From Pandoraea captiosa (GTDB lineage: Bacteria; Pseudomonadota; Gammaproteobacteria; Burkholderiales; Burkholderiaceae), in the NCBI RefSeq assembly GCF_902459775.1, contig NZ_CABPSQ010000006.1, positions 62,001-126,000 of the forward strand: a DNA stretch of 64,000 nt, given 5' to 3'. This document shows positions 45,133 through 54,844 of this stretch, piece after piece. How positions within the stretch are numbered: the stretch's first letter is position 1; every line of letters begins with the position of its first letter. Made by a program: the position numbers and the translations under genes. The notes beneath the pieces are model-generated. The model was not told the origin of the DNA, searched no databases, and saw only the letters and a program-made list of their open reading frames with translations.

Positions 45133-46077
45133 TTGAACACTCATGACTTGCAGGCGTTCGTTGCCGTCGTGGAGAGCGAATCGATGGCTCAGGCATCGGA
45201 GAAGCTGTTCCTGACCCAGCCGGGGCTCACACGACGGGTGCAGAACCTTGAGAAGATGCTGGGCGTCGCGTTGCTCGACCGACAAAGCAAGCCGCTCAAG
45301 CCGACGCCTGCGGGGCGCGAGGTGTACGGGCTGGCTCGCGCAGTGTTGCGTGCGGTCGACGATCTGAAGGCGGTCGCGTCGCCGGATACGGAGCCCGCGG
45401 GCGAGTTTCGCATCGGCGTGCCGCCGTTTTTGTCGGAACTGGCGCTGGAACATCCCGTCGATGCGTTGCGCAGCACGTTCCCGAACCTGACACTGCGTGT
45501 CACGGCGGGATGGTCTCCCGGGCTGCTCCACAGTCTGGAGCAGGCGAAGGTGGATGCTGCTGTCGTCTTGCTGCCGGAGAGCGTGCCGTTGCCCGACGGC
45601 GTCACCTCCACGTTGCTGGGGCACAAGCCTTCGGTCGTCGTCGCACCGCGAACGTTTGCGCTGTCCGACACGACGTCACTTGCCGAACTGGCGACACATC
45701 CCTGGGTGCTCAATCAGGACGGCTGCGGCATGCGCTCGGCACTGAGCCGTGCCATGTCGATGGCGGGACTGCCGTTCAACGTGGCTGTCGAAGCCTTCGG
45801 GTCCGAGTTGCAACTCTCGCTCGTCGCCCGTGGTCTCGGCGTGGGACTGACCTCACCGGAAATCCTCGCACGAAGCCCGCATGTCGACGCGCTGCAAGTG
45901 CTCGACGTCCCGGAGTTCCAGGGCGGTCTGAACGTGTGGCTCGCGCATGGCATGCTACCGAGCAGGCTCACTCGCCCGGTGGCGCTCGTGCGTGATGCGC
46001 TCATCGAAAAACTCGCGCAGGATGCCGCTTCGGTACCGCCGAAGGCAAGCACGCGCAAGAAGCGAACGAAGGTGTGA
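45133..46077 (+). CDS. LysR-family transcriptional regulator
   Basis: A 314-residue LysR protein using a TTG start. An in-frame stop lies 18 nt upstream and no ATG is available before the HTH, so TTG 45133 is effectively forced. The HTH is LQAFVAVVESESMAQASEKL then TQPGLTRRVQNLEKMLG. The effector domain begins near FRIGVPPFL. The C-terminal tail is Lys/Arg-rich. It faces the MFS gene. Confidence 0.88.
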   Translation: MNTHDLQAFVAVVESESMAQASEKLFLTQPGLTRRVQNLEKMLGVALLDRQSKPLKPTPAGREVYGLARAVLRAVDDLKAVASPDTEPAGEFRIGVPPFLSELALEHPVDALRSTFPNLTLRVTAGWSPGLLHSLEQAKVDAAVVLLPESVPLPDGVTSTLLGHKPSVVVAPRTFALSDTTSLAELATHPWVLNQDGCGMRSALSRAMSMAGLPFNVAVEAFGSELQLSLVARGLGVGLTSPEILARSPHVDALQVLDVPEFQGGLNVWLAHGMLPSRLTRPVALVRDALIEKLAQDAASVPPKASTRKKRTKV

Positions 46078-46233
46078 ATTTTGTCATCGCCATCGGAGAA
46101 ACGGTCCTGGCCAGTGTTTGAACCATCGCACCCACCTAGTCCGTCGGGACGATGCGACAGCGCAGCGCGTCTTTACCATCGCTGAAAACCATCGCTGAAA
46201 CCCATCGATGAACGCCTTCATCAGGAGCTCGCC

Positions 46234-46710
46234 TTGAATACCGACGATTACCGACAGATTCAGAACCTGCTGTATCGATATGCCCATCTGCTCGACACCG
46301 GCCGATGGGATGCACTGGGGCAACTTTTTGAACACGCGGACGTGTACATCGCGGGCGAGCTGGCCGCCAGCAAAAACCCCGCTCAGCTCACGACGCTATG
46401 GAACAGTTATGTGAGGCGCTACCCTAACGGCACACCGCGAACGCATCACATCATTACCAACGTCACCATCGACGACGACGGCGAGGATCGCGCCCGCTCG
46501 CACTGCTACGTACTGGTCGTCCAGCAAGGCAGCACCCTGGGGTTGCAGCCCGTCATTGCCGGAGATTATCTGGATCGATTTGAGAAGGTCGAGGGTGTCT
46601 GGCGCTTTACGGAGCGCCACATCGGAAACGAACTGTTTGGCAATCTCTCGGAACACCTGCTCCTGCCCATGCAAATGCCGGACGATCGGCTACCGCAAAG
46701 CTGGGATTGA
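46234..46710 (+). CDS. SnoaL/NTF2-like protein
   Basis: A 158-residue cone-fold protein (RQIQNLLYRYAHLLDTGRWD, THHIITNVTIDDDG, GDYLDRFEKVEGVWRFTERH). The start is TTG at 46234, placed 6 nt after AGGAG; no in-frame ATG fits. Family members act as small dehydratases, isomerases or oxygenase subunits. It converges on an SDR gene. Function not assigned. Confidence 0.8.
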   Translation: MNTDDYRQIQNLLYRYAHLLDTGRWDALGQLFEHADVYIAGELAASKNPAQLTTLWNSYVRRYPNGTPRTHHIITNVTIDDDGEDRARSHCYVLVVQQGSTLGLQPVIAGDYLDRFEKVEGVWRFTERHIGNELFGNLSEHLLLPMQMPDDRLPQSWD

Positions 46711-46779
46711 GGCCGGACGCCGATCTACCCCACAAGCATCGGAAATCGATCCAACGCCAGCGGGGTAGCTACCGTCCGA

Positions 46780-47547
46780 TCAGGCAAGAAACCCGCCGTC
46801 CACCGGCAAACAGGCACCGTTAACATACTCGGACGCCGGACTGCACAGCCACACCATCACGCGGGCGATGTCCTCCGGTGTTGCGGTTCGTCCGAGCGGA
46901 ATCTTCTCTTCGAGCACATTGCGCCAGCGTTGATCCACGAGGATATCGTGCGTCAGCGGCGTATCCACAATGCCCGGGGCAACGGCGTTGCATCGAATTC
47001 CTTGCGCACCGTACTCTTTTGCCACGGTCTTGGTCAGTCCCAGTACGCCGTGCTTCGCCGCCGTGTATGCCGCCGTGCGGGGGAAACTGATGTAGCTTTG
47101 CAATGAGGCCGTATTGACAATGGCCCCGCCCCCCGTTTCCAGCATCAACGGCAGCTCCGCCTGAAGGCAGTAGAAGACGCCGCTCAGATCGATGTCGATC
47201 ATGCGTCGCCAGTGCTCGACCGGCACCTCGTGCGTAGCGGGAGGCGTGGGTCCGTCGGCAATACCGGCGTTATTGCATGCGGCGTCCAGTCGACCGTAGT
47301 GCTTTCGGATATGCCCGACTAATGCGAGACACGCCTGCGGGTCCGACACATCCGCGCGGAAGAAACTCGCGTCGGTGCCCCTCGAGCGCAAGTCCGCCAC
47401 GACCTGCTCGCCGGCGTCGACCTGCATGTCCGCCACCACGACGGTGGCCCCTTCGTTGGCGAATGCTGCCGAAACCGCTCGACCGATACCGCTTGCGGCA
47501 CCCGTTACCAAAACCACCTTTCCAGCGAAGCTGTTGGCATGCGTCAC
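46780..47547 (-). CDS. Short-chain dehydrogenase/reductase
   Basis: A 255-residue SDR: TGAASGIG at residues 15-22, NNAG at 92-95, Ser148, Tyr161 and Lys165. The start is GTG at 47547 preceded by GGAG. The C-terminal YVNGACLPVDGGFLA is typical of FabG-like dehydrogenases. It probably oxidises or reduces a pathway alcohol. Confidence 0.9.
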   Translation of the reverse strand: MTHANSFAGKVVLVTGAASGIGRAVSAAFANEGATVVVADMQVDAGEQVVADLRSRGTDASFFRADVSDPQACLALVGHIRKHYGRLDAACNNAGIADGPTPPATHEVPVEHWRRMIDIDLSGVFYCLQAELPLMLETGGGAIVNTASLQSYISFPRTAAYTAAKHGVLGLTKTVAKEYGAQGIRCNAVAPGIVDTPLTHDILVDQRWRNVLEEKIPLGRTATPEDIARVMVWLCSPASEYVNGACLPVDGGFLA

Positions 47548-47602
47548 GTCAATCTCCGAATTGAAATCGGCCCCGAAGGGCCGTTGGTTGCGATCGTCCG
47601 GA

Positions 47603-47890
47603 TCAGATCAAGTGAGCGATGGTGAACAGCAATGCGCCACCGGCAACGCCGCCGGCAAACGCACACGTCTCAACGTTGGCGTAATGGACCCGACGCTTGG
47701 CGGCGAGGGCCGCCCAGCCGCATCCACCGGCCAGTCCGAGTGTCACCGGCAGACAACACAACATCAACAGCATGACGCGCGGAATCGACTCGACATTGGA
47801 AAGGTACAGCCAGATCAGCATTGTGACGCCGCAAACGCCCATGAATGAGAGGCACTTGTACAACCCTGATTTTTCGTCCAGTGGTTCCAT
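47603..47890 (-). CDS. Small three-TM membrane protein of unknown function
   Basis: A 95-residue protein with hydrophobic segments CLSFMGVCGVTMLIWLYL, VMLLMLCCLPVTLGLAGGC and CAFAGGVAGGALLFTIAHLI. A strong GGAGG precedes ATG 47890. Cys is unusually frequent. The family is not recognised. It lies between an SDR gene and an MFS gene on the same strand. Confidence 0.7.
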   Translation of the reverse strand: MEPLDEKSGLYKCLSFMGVCGVTMLIWLYLSNVESIPRVMLLMLCCLPVTLGLAGGCGWAALAAKRRVHYANVETCAFAGGVAGGALLFTIAHLI

Positions 47891-48113
47891 CACTCCTCCT
47901 TGAGTACCGGCTTGGGGTATTCCCGCCGATTTTTTCGGTGACCCGCTGAGGCGACGTCTGACTTGTCGCATCGAACAGGCCACCGCGTTCGGCTTGGGGA
48001 CATTAAAATCCCGCCGCCCCACCCAGCCATCCTCCGAATGGACTAGATGAAGCACGGGGTTTACCCACCCCTTCCGAACCGTACTCAAGGCGTGAAACGA
48101 CGTACGGAAATGC

Positions 48114-49337
48114 CTACAACGACTCCGGCGCGCCGTGGGCTTGCCTTACCGCGCTGGTCGACGACTCGCGCAGCACCATACCCAAGGCAATTGCCAGCGA
48201 AAGCACCAGGAATCCGCCGCCAATCCAGACGAACGCGCCGTCGATGCCGAACCGACCGCGCAGCGGGGCGACGACCCAGGGATTGAGGAACTGGCCAAAG
48301 AAAATCGCACTCAGCAGCAAGCCGAGCGCACGCGCACGCATCTCCTCCGGAATGCGCGCGAGGATAATGGTGGCGCAGGCCGCCTCGACGAAACCCGAAC
48401 CGATCCCCATGAGCGCACTGGCAGCCCCAATCGATGTCGCCCCCGACAGTTTCGCCATGCCGATGGCACCGATGCCGAAGAACGCCGCTGTCAGCATCAG
48501 CAGTCTGCGCGGACTTATGAAGCGGATCAGAAACCCGTAACAGAACGCCGAAATTGCCGCGACAACCGCACTTGCCGCCGCAACGCTGCCCTGAATTTCC
48601 GCGCTGTGCACGCCACGCTGATCCAGCAAGAACGGACCCTGAATGCTGGGCATGAACATGCCGACGGTGAAAATCGCGGCAAGAAGATAAACAGGCCACA
48701 AGAGCCGCACCGGTGCAAACAGGTTGTGCTCCCGACTCACCTGGGACGCGCGCGGCTTGATGCTGAACAGCGCCAGAATGAACACCGGAATGCCGCCGAG
48801 ATAGAGTGCGAACGGCGCTCGCCATCCCCAGGAATCCACCATATGCCCGCCAACGGTCAGGGCAGCAACGGCCATTACGCATGAGCCGGCGACCATGAAG
48901 CCGAGCAGCCGCTCGCGCGCCCCACCCGACGGGTAGTCGCCAACCAACGAGAGACTGCTGGTTTGTATCGCACCTCCGGCTGCGCCAAGGAGCAGGCGAG
49001 ACACGATCAGCGCCGTCGGACTGTCGACAAACAGACCGGCGCTACCCGCAAGCACAAAGACGGCAAATCCCAGCAGCATGACCGCCCGTCGGCCGATTCG
49101 CTCCGAAAGAATGCCGGCAAGCGGCGCAGCGAGAATGAGCAATACCGCCGGGATGGTCATCACCATCTGCGCAAACAGCGCGCCGTCTCCTCCCGCCGCA
49201 AAGTGTGTCGCCATCGCCGGCATGGCAGGCGCCGCAGCCATCGGAATCAATACCACCATCGTTGGTCCGGCCACCAGCACCGTACTTTTCAGCACGCCGT
49301 TATCCGATTCACTTACGTCCGACGCATTCGCTTGCAC
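48114..49337 (-). CDS. MFS transporter
   Basis: A 407-residue 12-TM carrier of the Bcr/CflA-EmrD type. It shows PMAAAPAMPAMATHF in helix 1, GILSERIGRRAVMLLG in loop 2-3 and GAAGGAIQTSSLSLVGDYPSG in helix 4-5. The frame is open to 49460, but GTG 49337 sits 7 nt after GGAGG and yields the usual short N-terminus, so it is chosen. It is monocistronic or co-transcribed with the small gene at 47603. Probable drug or metabolite exporter. Confidence 0.85.
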   Translation of the reverse strand: MQANASDVSESDNGVLKSTVLVAGPTMVVLIPMAAAPAMPAMATHFAAGGDGALFAQMVMTIPAVLLILAAPLAGILSERIGRRAVMLLGFAVFVLAGSAGLFVDSPTALIVSRLLLGAAGGAIQTSSLSLVGDYPSGGARERLLGFMVAGSCVMAVAALTVGGHMVDSWGWRAPFALYLGGIPVFILALFSIKPRASQVSREHNLFAPVRLLWPVYLLAAIFTVGMFMPSIQGPFLLDQRGVHSAEIQGSVAAASAVVAAISAFCYGFLIRFISPRRLLMLTAAFFGIGAIGMAKLSGATSIGAASALMGIGSGFVEAACATIILARIPEEMRARALGLLLSAIFFGQFLNPWVVAPLRGRFGIDGAFVWIGGGFLVLSLAIALGMVLRESSTSAVRQAHGAPESL

Positions 49338-49756
49338 CTGGATCCTCCAGAGGAAATGAAAGACGATATCTCTGCATGAAAAGAGACGCGACCCGGCATG
49401 ATCGACAGATTCGGGAACCCCCTGAGGAATGGCAGGCATTTCTCGTCGCGATCCATTCATCGCGATCCATCTGTGGAACGCGCGCGCCTGATCGACAAAA
49501 CTTGGCAGGGAACGAGGCTATCAGCATCGTCCATTTGGATTAACAAGGAGTTTCCCGGTAAGGCGTTGGCTCGCTTCGATTCCGTAGTCTGAACAGACGA
49601 TGCCGTGCGCGACGCCATCGGCAACCATCAATCGTGGCGTTGTCAGTGACGAAACGTCGCAAAATGACAAAGCGGGTCGGCGGCGCGGGGGCGAGCTTCC
49701 ATCGAAGGCGCTCCCCGAAAAACCGGTGCGATCCCAGATGAGAAAAGCGGAGACCC
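49338..49756. other. Gene-free divergent promoter region
   Basis: These 419 bases between the MFS gene and the DHH gene contain no supported gene. A 10-bp direct repeat (CGCGATCCAT) occurs at 49447-49456 and 49461-49470. I see no clear promoter hexamers. Confidence 0.5.
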
Positions 49757-50722
49757 ATGACTTCCTATTTCGCGTTCAATGGCGATGCCGACGGACTGTG
49801 TGCACTTCAGCAGCTTCGCCTCTCGAAACCCGGTGACGCAACGCTGATCACCGGCGTCAAACGCGACATTCATTTGCTCGAGCGGGTGCCCGCAACGGTC
49901 GGGGACTGCGTCTACGCGCTCGACATTTCCATGGCGGCAAACCGCGATGCGCTCGTGGCATTGCTGGGTGCGGGGGCGCAGGTTCACTACTTCGATCACC
50001 ATCTTGCCGGTGACATCCCCGATCACCCTTCTCTGCACTCACATATCAATCTCGCACCAAACGTGTGCACGAGCATTCTCGTCAGCGAGCATCTGCGGGA
50101 TCGCTACCGGTTGTGGGCCATTACCGCCGCGTTCGGCGACGGGCTGCCGCAGATCGGGGCGTCCATGGCGGCCGAAGCCGGACTCTCGGAGGCCACCACC
50201 CGCACGCTCGCCTCGTTGGGTGTGAGCCTGAACTACAACGCCTACGGGGAAACGGTGCACGACCTGCATTTCCACCCGGCAGAACTTGCCGAGGCGATGG
50301 CTCCCTTCGAAGATCCTTGCGATTTCGCCGCACACTCCGACGCCTGCGCCAGACTATTTGCCGGATATGAAGACGACATGGGGCGCGCACGCAGCCTGAG
50401 TCCGCTGCGCGCCTGCGATGGGGCCACGATCCTCCTGCTGCCCGCCGAACCATGGGCTCGCCGGGCGATCGGCGTGCTCGCCAACGAGTTGGTCCAGGCA
50501 AATCCCGGCAACGCCTTCGCCCTCCTTTCGCCCAACTCGACAGGCGACTTCACGGTGAGCGTTCGGGTCCCCGAAACCAGAGAAACGGGGGCAGGCGATT
50601 TTTGTCAGCGCTTCGAGACGGGCGGCGGACGACGTCTGGCCGGCGGCATCAATCGCCTGGCCGAGAACGACATCGACAAATTCGCCGAGCAATTTGAAAC
50701 GCATTATCGCGTCGGCGCGTGA
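49757..50722 (+). CDS. DHH-family phosphoesterase
   Basis: A 321-residue DHH/DHHA1-type protein. Metal-binding motifs are FNGDADGLCALQQ near the N-terminus, the Asp in YALDISMA and the YFDHHLAGD box; a C-terminal DHHA1-like half has a GGGRRLAGGINRL substrate-binding signature. Relatives (NrnA, RecJ) degrade short oligonucleotides or signalling dinucleotides. The weaker N-terminal motif spacing places it among uncharacterised DHH proteins. It looks monocistronic and may be unrelated to the catabolic genes. Confidence 0.85.
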   Translation: MTSYFAFNGDADGLCALQQLRLSKPGDATLITGVKRDIHLLERVPATVGDCVYALDISMAANRDALVALLGAGAQVHYFDHHLAGDIPDHPSLHSHINLAPNVCTSILVSEHLRDRYRLWAITAAFGDGLPQIGASMAAEAGLSEATTRTLASLGVSLNYNAYGETVHDLHFHPAELAEAMAPFEDPCDFAAHSDACARLFAGYEDDMGRARSLSPLRACDGATILLLPAEPWARRAIGVLANELVQANPGNAFALLSPNSTGDFTVSVRVPETRETGAGDFCQRFETGGGRRLAGGINRLAENDIDKFAEQFETHYRVGA

Positions 50723-50944
50723 TAGATGATTGCGCGCAATCCCCGTTGCGCGCAAACCCGCAACGTAACGCGCCACAGCGCTGAGAATTTTGCATCTGAC
50801 TCGCAACGGTTACCGACGTGCCAAAGTGGCCTCGGCATCGGTGGCAACACGGGTTGAATCAGCTTTGGATGCGTGTAGTATCGCTATCGAAGGACAGTCA
50901 TAACGCCAAGCCAAAGAAGCTCGCAGCGTACGGAGACGTTTCAA

Positions 50945-52204
50945 ATGGGTGCACATAATGAATTGGGCAGCGTCGGTATGCGAGCGCCCGTAAATGGCTG
51001 TGCCGCGATGCCGCATGTTCCCGAGTCGGCGCCGCTCCCGCGCTCGGTATCCGGTGCAACGCCCTCAGGTTACATGCCCCTCACCCTGGATCAGCTGGAC
51101 GCTTTGTTGGGCGCCATTTATCAGGGCTGCCTCGAGAAACTTCCATGGTCGAGCGCACTCACCGCACTGCGCGACATACTCGATGCGAACTGGGTCACTT
51201 TGATTCTGCGGCCCGCATCCGACACATTGAACGCGCTCATCGTCAACGCCGGTCCCGATGGCCCATTCATGGAGAAGGGAAAGTTCGCAACGCATACGGC
51301 ATTCATGCTCGATCCTTTTAGCGGTTTGCCACCTGACAAAATCGCCACCGTCGACGAAATCGTCGGCGCCAAGGAATGGCTGAGCAGCGAGTTCTATCAG
51401 CAGTTCGTCGAGCCGTTCGACATCCGGTACATGATCGGCGCCGATCTGGTGACCGCGGACGGTTCGGAATGCCGCCTTCGCATTTGTCGCCCTCACGCAA
51501 GCAGCCATTTCTCGGAATCCGACAAGAGCATTTGTCAGCGCCTGCTCCCGCATATCAAGCGCGCCATCGAACTGCATTCCCGATTGGACCGGATCGAATC
51601 GGAACGCACCATGTACGCGACGACCATCGACCGGATGCTGCTCGGCACGGTGGTGTTCGACGAGACGGGCGCCATCATGCGAGTCAACCGCGCGGCAGAA
51701 GAAATTCTCCGGCAAAACGACGGCTTGTCGATCGTGGGCGGCCGGCTCGAAGCCAGTTATGCCCCGGAGAACCGACAGCTTCAAAACCTGATTCGCCGCG
51801 CGCTCGCCGACAATGCCAGCTCCGCATCGGGCATTGGCCAGGCCATCTCGATCGCTCGCCCGTCGGCGCGCGCAAAACTGGGCATTGCCGTTCGCGCCAA
51901 CCCTTTGAGCGAATGGGCCGAGGGTCGACACCGCCCCGCGGTGACGGTTTTCATCCGGGATCCGGAACAGAAGTCGATGGCCTCACGCGACGTTATCCAG
52001 CAACTCTTCGAGCTGACGCCGGCAGAGGCCTCGCTCGCGCTGCTTCTGGCCGACGGGATGACACTGGATGAAGCGGCCGACCAGCTGGACATCAGAAAGA
52101 ACACCGCTCGCGCGCACTTGCGCTCGATCTTTGCGAAGACGGGTGTGACACGCCAGACATCCCTGGTGCGACTCCTGCTGGGCAGCGTCACGCCACTCGA
52201 CTAA
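50945..52204 (+). CDS. LuxR-family regulator with PAS-like sensor region
   Basis: A 419-residue regulator. Residues 45-200 form an uncharacterised sensor region, residues about 215-330 resemble a PAS fold (RMLLGTVVFDETGAIMRVNR), and residues 350-415 are a LuxR HTH (LFELTPAEASLALLLADGMT, RKNTARAHLRSIFAKTGV). GGAGA precedes ATG 50945. It converges on the SRPBCC gene and is the nearest regulator of the long minus-strand cluster B. Confidence 0.88.
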   Translation: MGAHNELGSVGMRAPVNGCAAMPHVPESAPLPRSVSGATPSGYMPLTLDQLDALLGAIYQGCLEKLPWSSALTALRDILDANWVTLILRPASDTLNALIVNAGPDGPFMEKGKFATHTAFMLDPFSGLPPDKIATVDEIVGAKEWLSSEFYQQFVEPFDIRYMIGADLVTADGSECRLRICRPHASSHFSESDKSICQRLLPHIKRAIELHSRLDRIESERTMYATTIDRMLLGTVVFDETGAIMRVNRAAEEILRQNDGLSIVGGRLEASYAPENRQLQNLIRRALADNASSASGIGQAISIARPSARAKLGIAVRANPLSEWAEGRHRPAVTVFIRDPEQKSMASRDVIQQLFELTPAEASLALLLADGMTLDEAADQLDIRKNTARAHLRSIFAKTGVTRQTSLVRLLLGSVTPLD

Positions 52205-52265
52205 TGCCGGAGCACGTCGGGGAATGGGACAGACAAGCCCCGTCAACCCTCAGGCCAACCAACAC

Positions 52266-52293
52266 AAAGGGTATCGACTGATCGATACCCTTT
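52266..52293. terminator. Bidirectional rho-independent terminator
   Basis: AAAGGGTATCGA and TCGATACCCTTT form a perfect 12-bp stem with a 4-nt loop. A and T tails on the two sides let it work for both the luxR-type gene and the convergent cluster B operon. Confidence 0.85.
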
Positions 52294-52314
52294 GCTTCAG
52301 GCCGAACGCAACGC

Positions 52315-52806
52315 TCAACGGTGACTTGCCGTGCTCGCCGTGCTCGTCTTGTAGAGGGATTCGGCGTGTGCCTTCAGTCCGCGTGCAATCCCGTCGAAAC
52401 CACCCTTCACCCAATCGCCGAACTGGTTCATGATTTTCTCGGCATTCGGGCCGAGAAACTGATCGCTGGTGTGATACGCGCAGCGACCATCGTCAAGGAC
52501 TTCGAGAACCTGCTCGCGATAGGCCGCGTCTGCGTTCTCCGGCGTGGGGCGCTGCTCCCACGCGAGAAGCCGCGACGGTTCGAACGCGACGAGATGTTCA
52601 AGCACGTGAATGTCGTTGTTCGCATCGGCCGGATTGGCAATGTACAGGTGCACCTCGTCGCCGACCTTCAGGGAGGACTCGACACGTACCGTGTACGGAT
52701 TCCATTCCCGGTAGCGGGGCAGGTCAACGAGAATGTCCCAGACAAACGATGCCGGGGCATCGATCTCGACACGTACCGACGTGACTTTATTCTTTGAATC
52801 GCTCAT
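52315..52806 (-). CDS. SRPBCC (START/polyketide-cyclase-like) protein
   Basis: A 163-residue helix-grip protein: VEIDAPASFVWDILVDLPRY, REWNPYT, and the long C-terminal helix after NQFGDWVKGGFDGIARGLK. GGGAG precedes ATG 52806, preferred over ATG 52821. It is the last gene of the minus-strand operon. It may bind or transform a hydrophobic pathway intermediate. Confidence 0.85.
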   Translation of the reverse strand: MSDSKNKVTSVRVEIDAPASFVWDILVDLPRYREWNPYTVRVESSLKVGDEVHLYIANPADANNDIHVLEHLVAFEPSRLLAWEQRPTPENADAAYREQVLEVLDDGRCAYHTSDQFLGPNAEKIMNQFGDWVKGGFDGIARGLKAHAESLYKTSTASTASHR

Positions 52807-52824
52807 TGCAGAGTCTCCCATGCG

Positions 52825-53619
52825 TCAAGCCGCCATAAATTCGCCACCGTTCGCGTCCAGCCACGCGCCGGTCACTGCATTTGCATAATCGGAGACGAGG
52901 AACAGCGCCGCTTTGGCACAATCGTCGTCCGTTGGAATGCGCCCCAGCGGGATGTTCGCGGCCACCTGCGCGACCTGATCTTCGACGGAAATATGCCGTT
53001 CCGCTTCGACCGCACGCATGTAACCCTCGACCGGGGAACCCCACATCCAGCCCATCGATACCGAGTTCACACGAATCCCCTTGGGCCCGAGCTCTTTGGC
53101 CAGGTACTTCACGGCCACCCCAAGCGCCCCCTTGGAGATCGCGTAACCCGCCTGTCCGACCAACGGCTTGCGCGTGACCAGGGAATTGATCATCACCATG
53201 GCGCCGGACTTCTGTTGACTCATGGGCACCGAGGCCTCCAGTGCCAGGTTCATCGTCCCGAACACGTTCGTCTCGAAGATGGCATCCCAGCCTTCGGTGC
53301 CCGATGATTCGAGCGAGCCCATCACGTTGCCCGGGTTGTAGGCGCTGTTGACGAGGCTGTCGATTCTGCCGAAGCGATCCACCGTCTTACTCACGAGATT
53401 CCGGCATTGCTCGCGCTGCGTGATATCGGTCGGCACCTTCAAGATCGCCACGTCGCTACCGGCTTCCCGAATGCGACGCTCGGCCGCGTCGAGCTTTTCC
53501 GCGCTGCGCGCCGCCAGCACCACACCGGCAGCACCTTCGCGCGCGGCCTCGATCGCCAGCTTGATGCCGAGACCGGGGCCGATGCCTGAAATCACGACCA
53601 CTTTGTTGTTCAACAACAT
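52825..53619 (-). CDS. Short-chain dehydrogenase/reductase with atypical NNAG motif
   Basis: A 264-residue SDR. The cofactor loop is SGIGPGLG (11-18), and Ser146, Tyr159 and Lys163 are present. The usual NNAG is NSAYN (91-95), a substitution seen in some SDR subgroups. It is 18 nt upstream of the SRPBCC gene and follows the sulfotransferase-like gene. It probably oxidises a hydrophobic alcohol. Confidence 0.9.
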   Translation of the reverse strand: MLLNNKVVVISGIGPGLGIKLAIEAAREGAAGVVLAARSAEKLDAAERRIREAGSDVAILKVPTDITQREQCRNLVSKTVDRFGRIDSLVNSAYNPGNVMGSLESSGTEGWDAIFETNVFGTMNLALEASVPMSQQKSGAMVMINSLVTRKPLVGQAGYAISKGALGVAVKYLAKELGPKGIRVNSVSMGWMWGSPVEGYMRAVEAERHISVEDQVAQVAANIPLGRIPTDDDCAKAALFLVSDYANAVTGAWLDANGGEFMAA

Positions 53620-53647
53620 GTCATATCCTCCTGTTCCTGCGAGAGAC

Positions 53648-54841
53648 TTACGGGTTTGCGCCTGCGCTCATCACTTTTCTTGGAAGGATGTAGCGCTGAC
53701 GGTATTCATCGAAATCGCTCTCCAGTTTCGACCGGGTCAACCCCATTTTTTCGAGCGAATAGTCGTGCGGGGCCCGCTTGTCCCGGCTGCTCTGCCCGAT
53801 CCATTCGGACATGCTTTTCTCGGCTTCGTCGGTAAGCGTCATCCCGATGAACGGATAAACGGTCCGGGCAACCTCCAACGGCTTGGCGACCGCATCGAGA
53901 TACCAGACGTCGAGGAAGCGGTCCGCCGGCAACTTGTCGCGAACCCCGATCGCGTCCCGAAGGCCTTTCGCGAACTTTGCGGACCAAAGCGCCGCCGCTT
54001 CGCGCGGATCGGCCTGATCGCTATAGACGCGCCAGATCGTGTGCGCAAAGCTGCTCATGGACGGAATCGTCTCGAGCGGGTCCCGGTGCGTCTGAATCAC
54101 CTTCGCGTCGGGGAAGACCTTGAACAGAACGTCCATGGCATGGGTGTGGTGCGGCGCCTTGAGAATCCATCGTTGCGCCACCTCCCCTCGCCGGCGCTTC
54201 TGCCACTGAAGAAACTGAAGCTGTCGCTTGAGGTAGCGGTATGCCGGTGTCTGATCCTGCTTGCCGAGCCATTCCGTGTAGGTCGGAATATTGGCGTAGG
54301 CGTACATCGCGCTCAGAAACGAATGCTCCATCAGCACGACTTCCTCATCGGGGAGCTCGGCGTCGAGCGGATGCATGGTCAGCAACTCGGGCATCGCTTC
54401 GAGCATCATCTTGACCTCGGACTTGGCGAGCGCCACGCGAGGATCTTCTCCTTCCGAAGGCGTCGGTCCCAACGGTGCGGGAAAACGGACCTCCCACCAC
54501 AGCGGCGTGTAAAAACGTCGGTCTCGCGCCAGCACACGGTGCAGCATCGTGGTTCCCGTGCGAGGCAAGCCGATAATGAACACCGGCTGCTTCAGCTCCT
54601 CCTGGAGAATTTCCGGATGGCGCTTGAGATGCGACTCCAGCGCAAGACGAGACGCCAGACTCTCGATCAGGCGCTCGGTGAATATTGCGGCACCGTTTTC
54701 CGACAGCTTTCCTTCTGCGTTGATGGAATGAACGAGTCGCTCGAGCGCGGGCAGGAAGCTCGGGTCTCCAAAGTCATTCAGCCCGTTGCTGCGCTGCACC
54801 GCCGCGTCCAGCAGGAAATGAATATCGATAATTGACGACAT
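53648..54841 (-). CDS. Sulfotransferase-family protein
   Basis: A 397-residue protein of the Sulfotransfer_3 family. The 5'-phosphosulfate loop is FIIGLPRTGTTMLHRVLA near residue 90, and the 3'-phosphate-binding region is KVIQTHRDPLETIPS. The N-terminal 85 residues are helical and precede the core. Bacterial members often sit in hydrocarbon or sterol catabolic clusters with unproven activity. It is 3 nt from the DUF1214-like gene. Confidence 0.85.
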   Translation of the reverse strand: MSSIIDIHFLLDAAVQRSNGLNDFGDPSFLPALERLVHSINAEGKLSENGAAIFTERLIESLASRLALESHLKRHPEILQEELKQPVFIIGLPRTGTTMLHRVLARDRRFYTPLWWEVRFPAPLGPTPSEGEDPRVALAKSEVKMMLEAMPELLTMHPLDAELPDEEVVLMEHSFLSAMYAYANIPTYTEWLGKQDQTPAYRYLKRQLQFLQWQKRRRGEVAQRWILKAPHHTHAMDVLFKVFPDAKVIQTHRDPLETIPSMSSFAHTIWRVYSDQADPREAAALWSAKFAKGLRDAIGVRDKLPADRFLDVWYLDAVAKPLEVARTVYPFIGMTLTDEAEKSMSEWIGQSSRDKRAPHDYSLEKMGLTRSKLESDFDEYRQRYILPRKVMSAGANP

Positions 54842-54844
54842 GGC

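Noticed and set aside
46725-46777. CTACCCC / GGGGTAG inverted repeat as a terminator
   Set aside because: The loop is about 30 nt and no T-tract follows, so it is not a convincing terminator.
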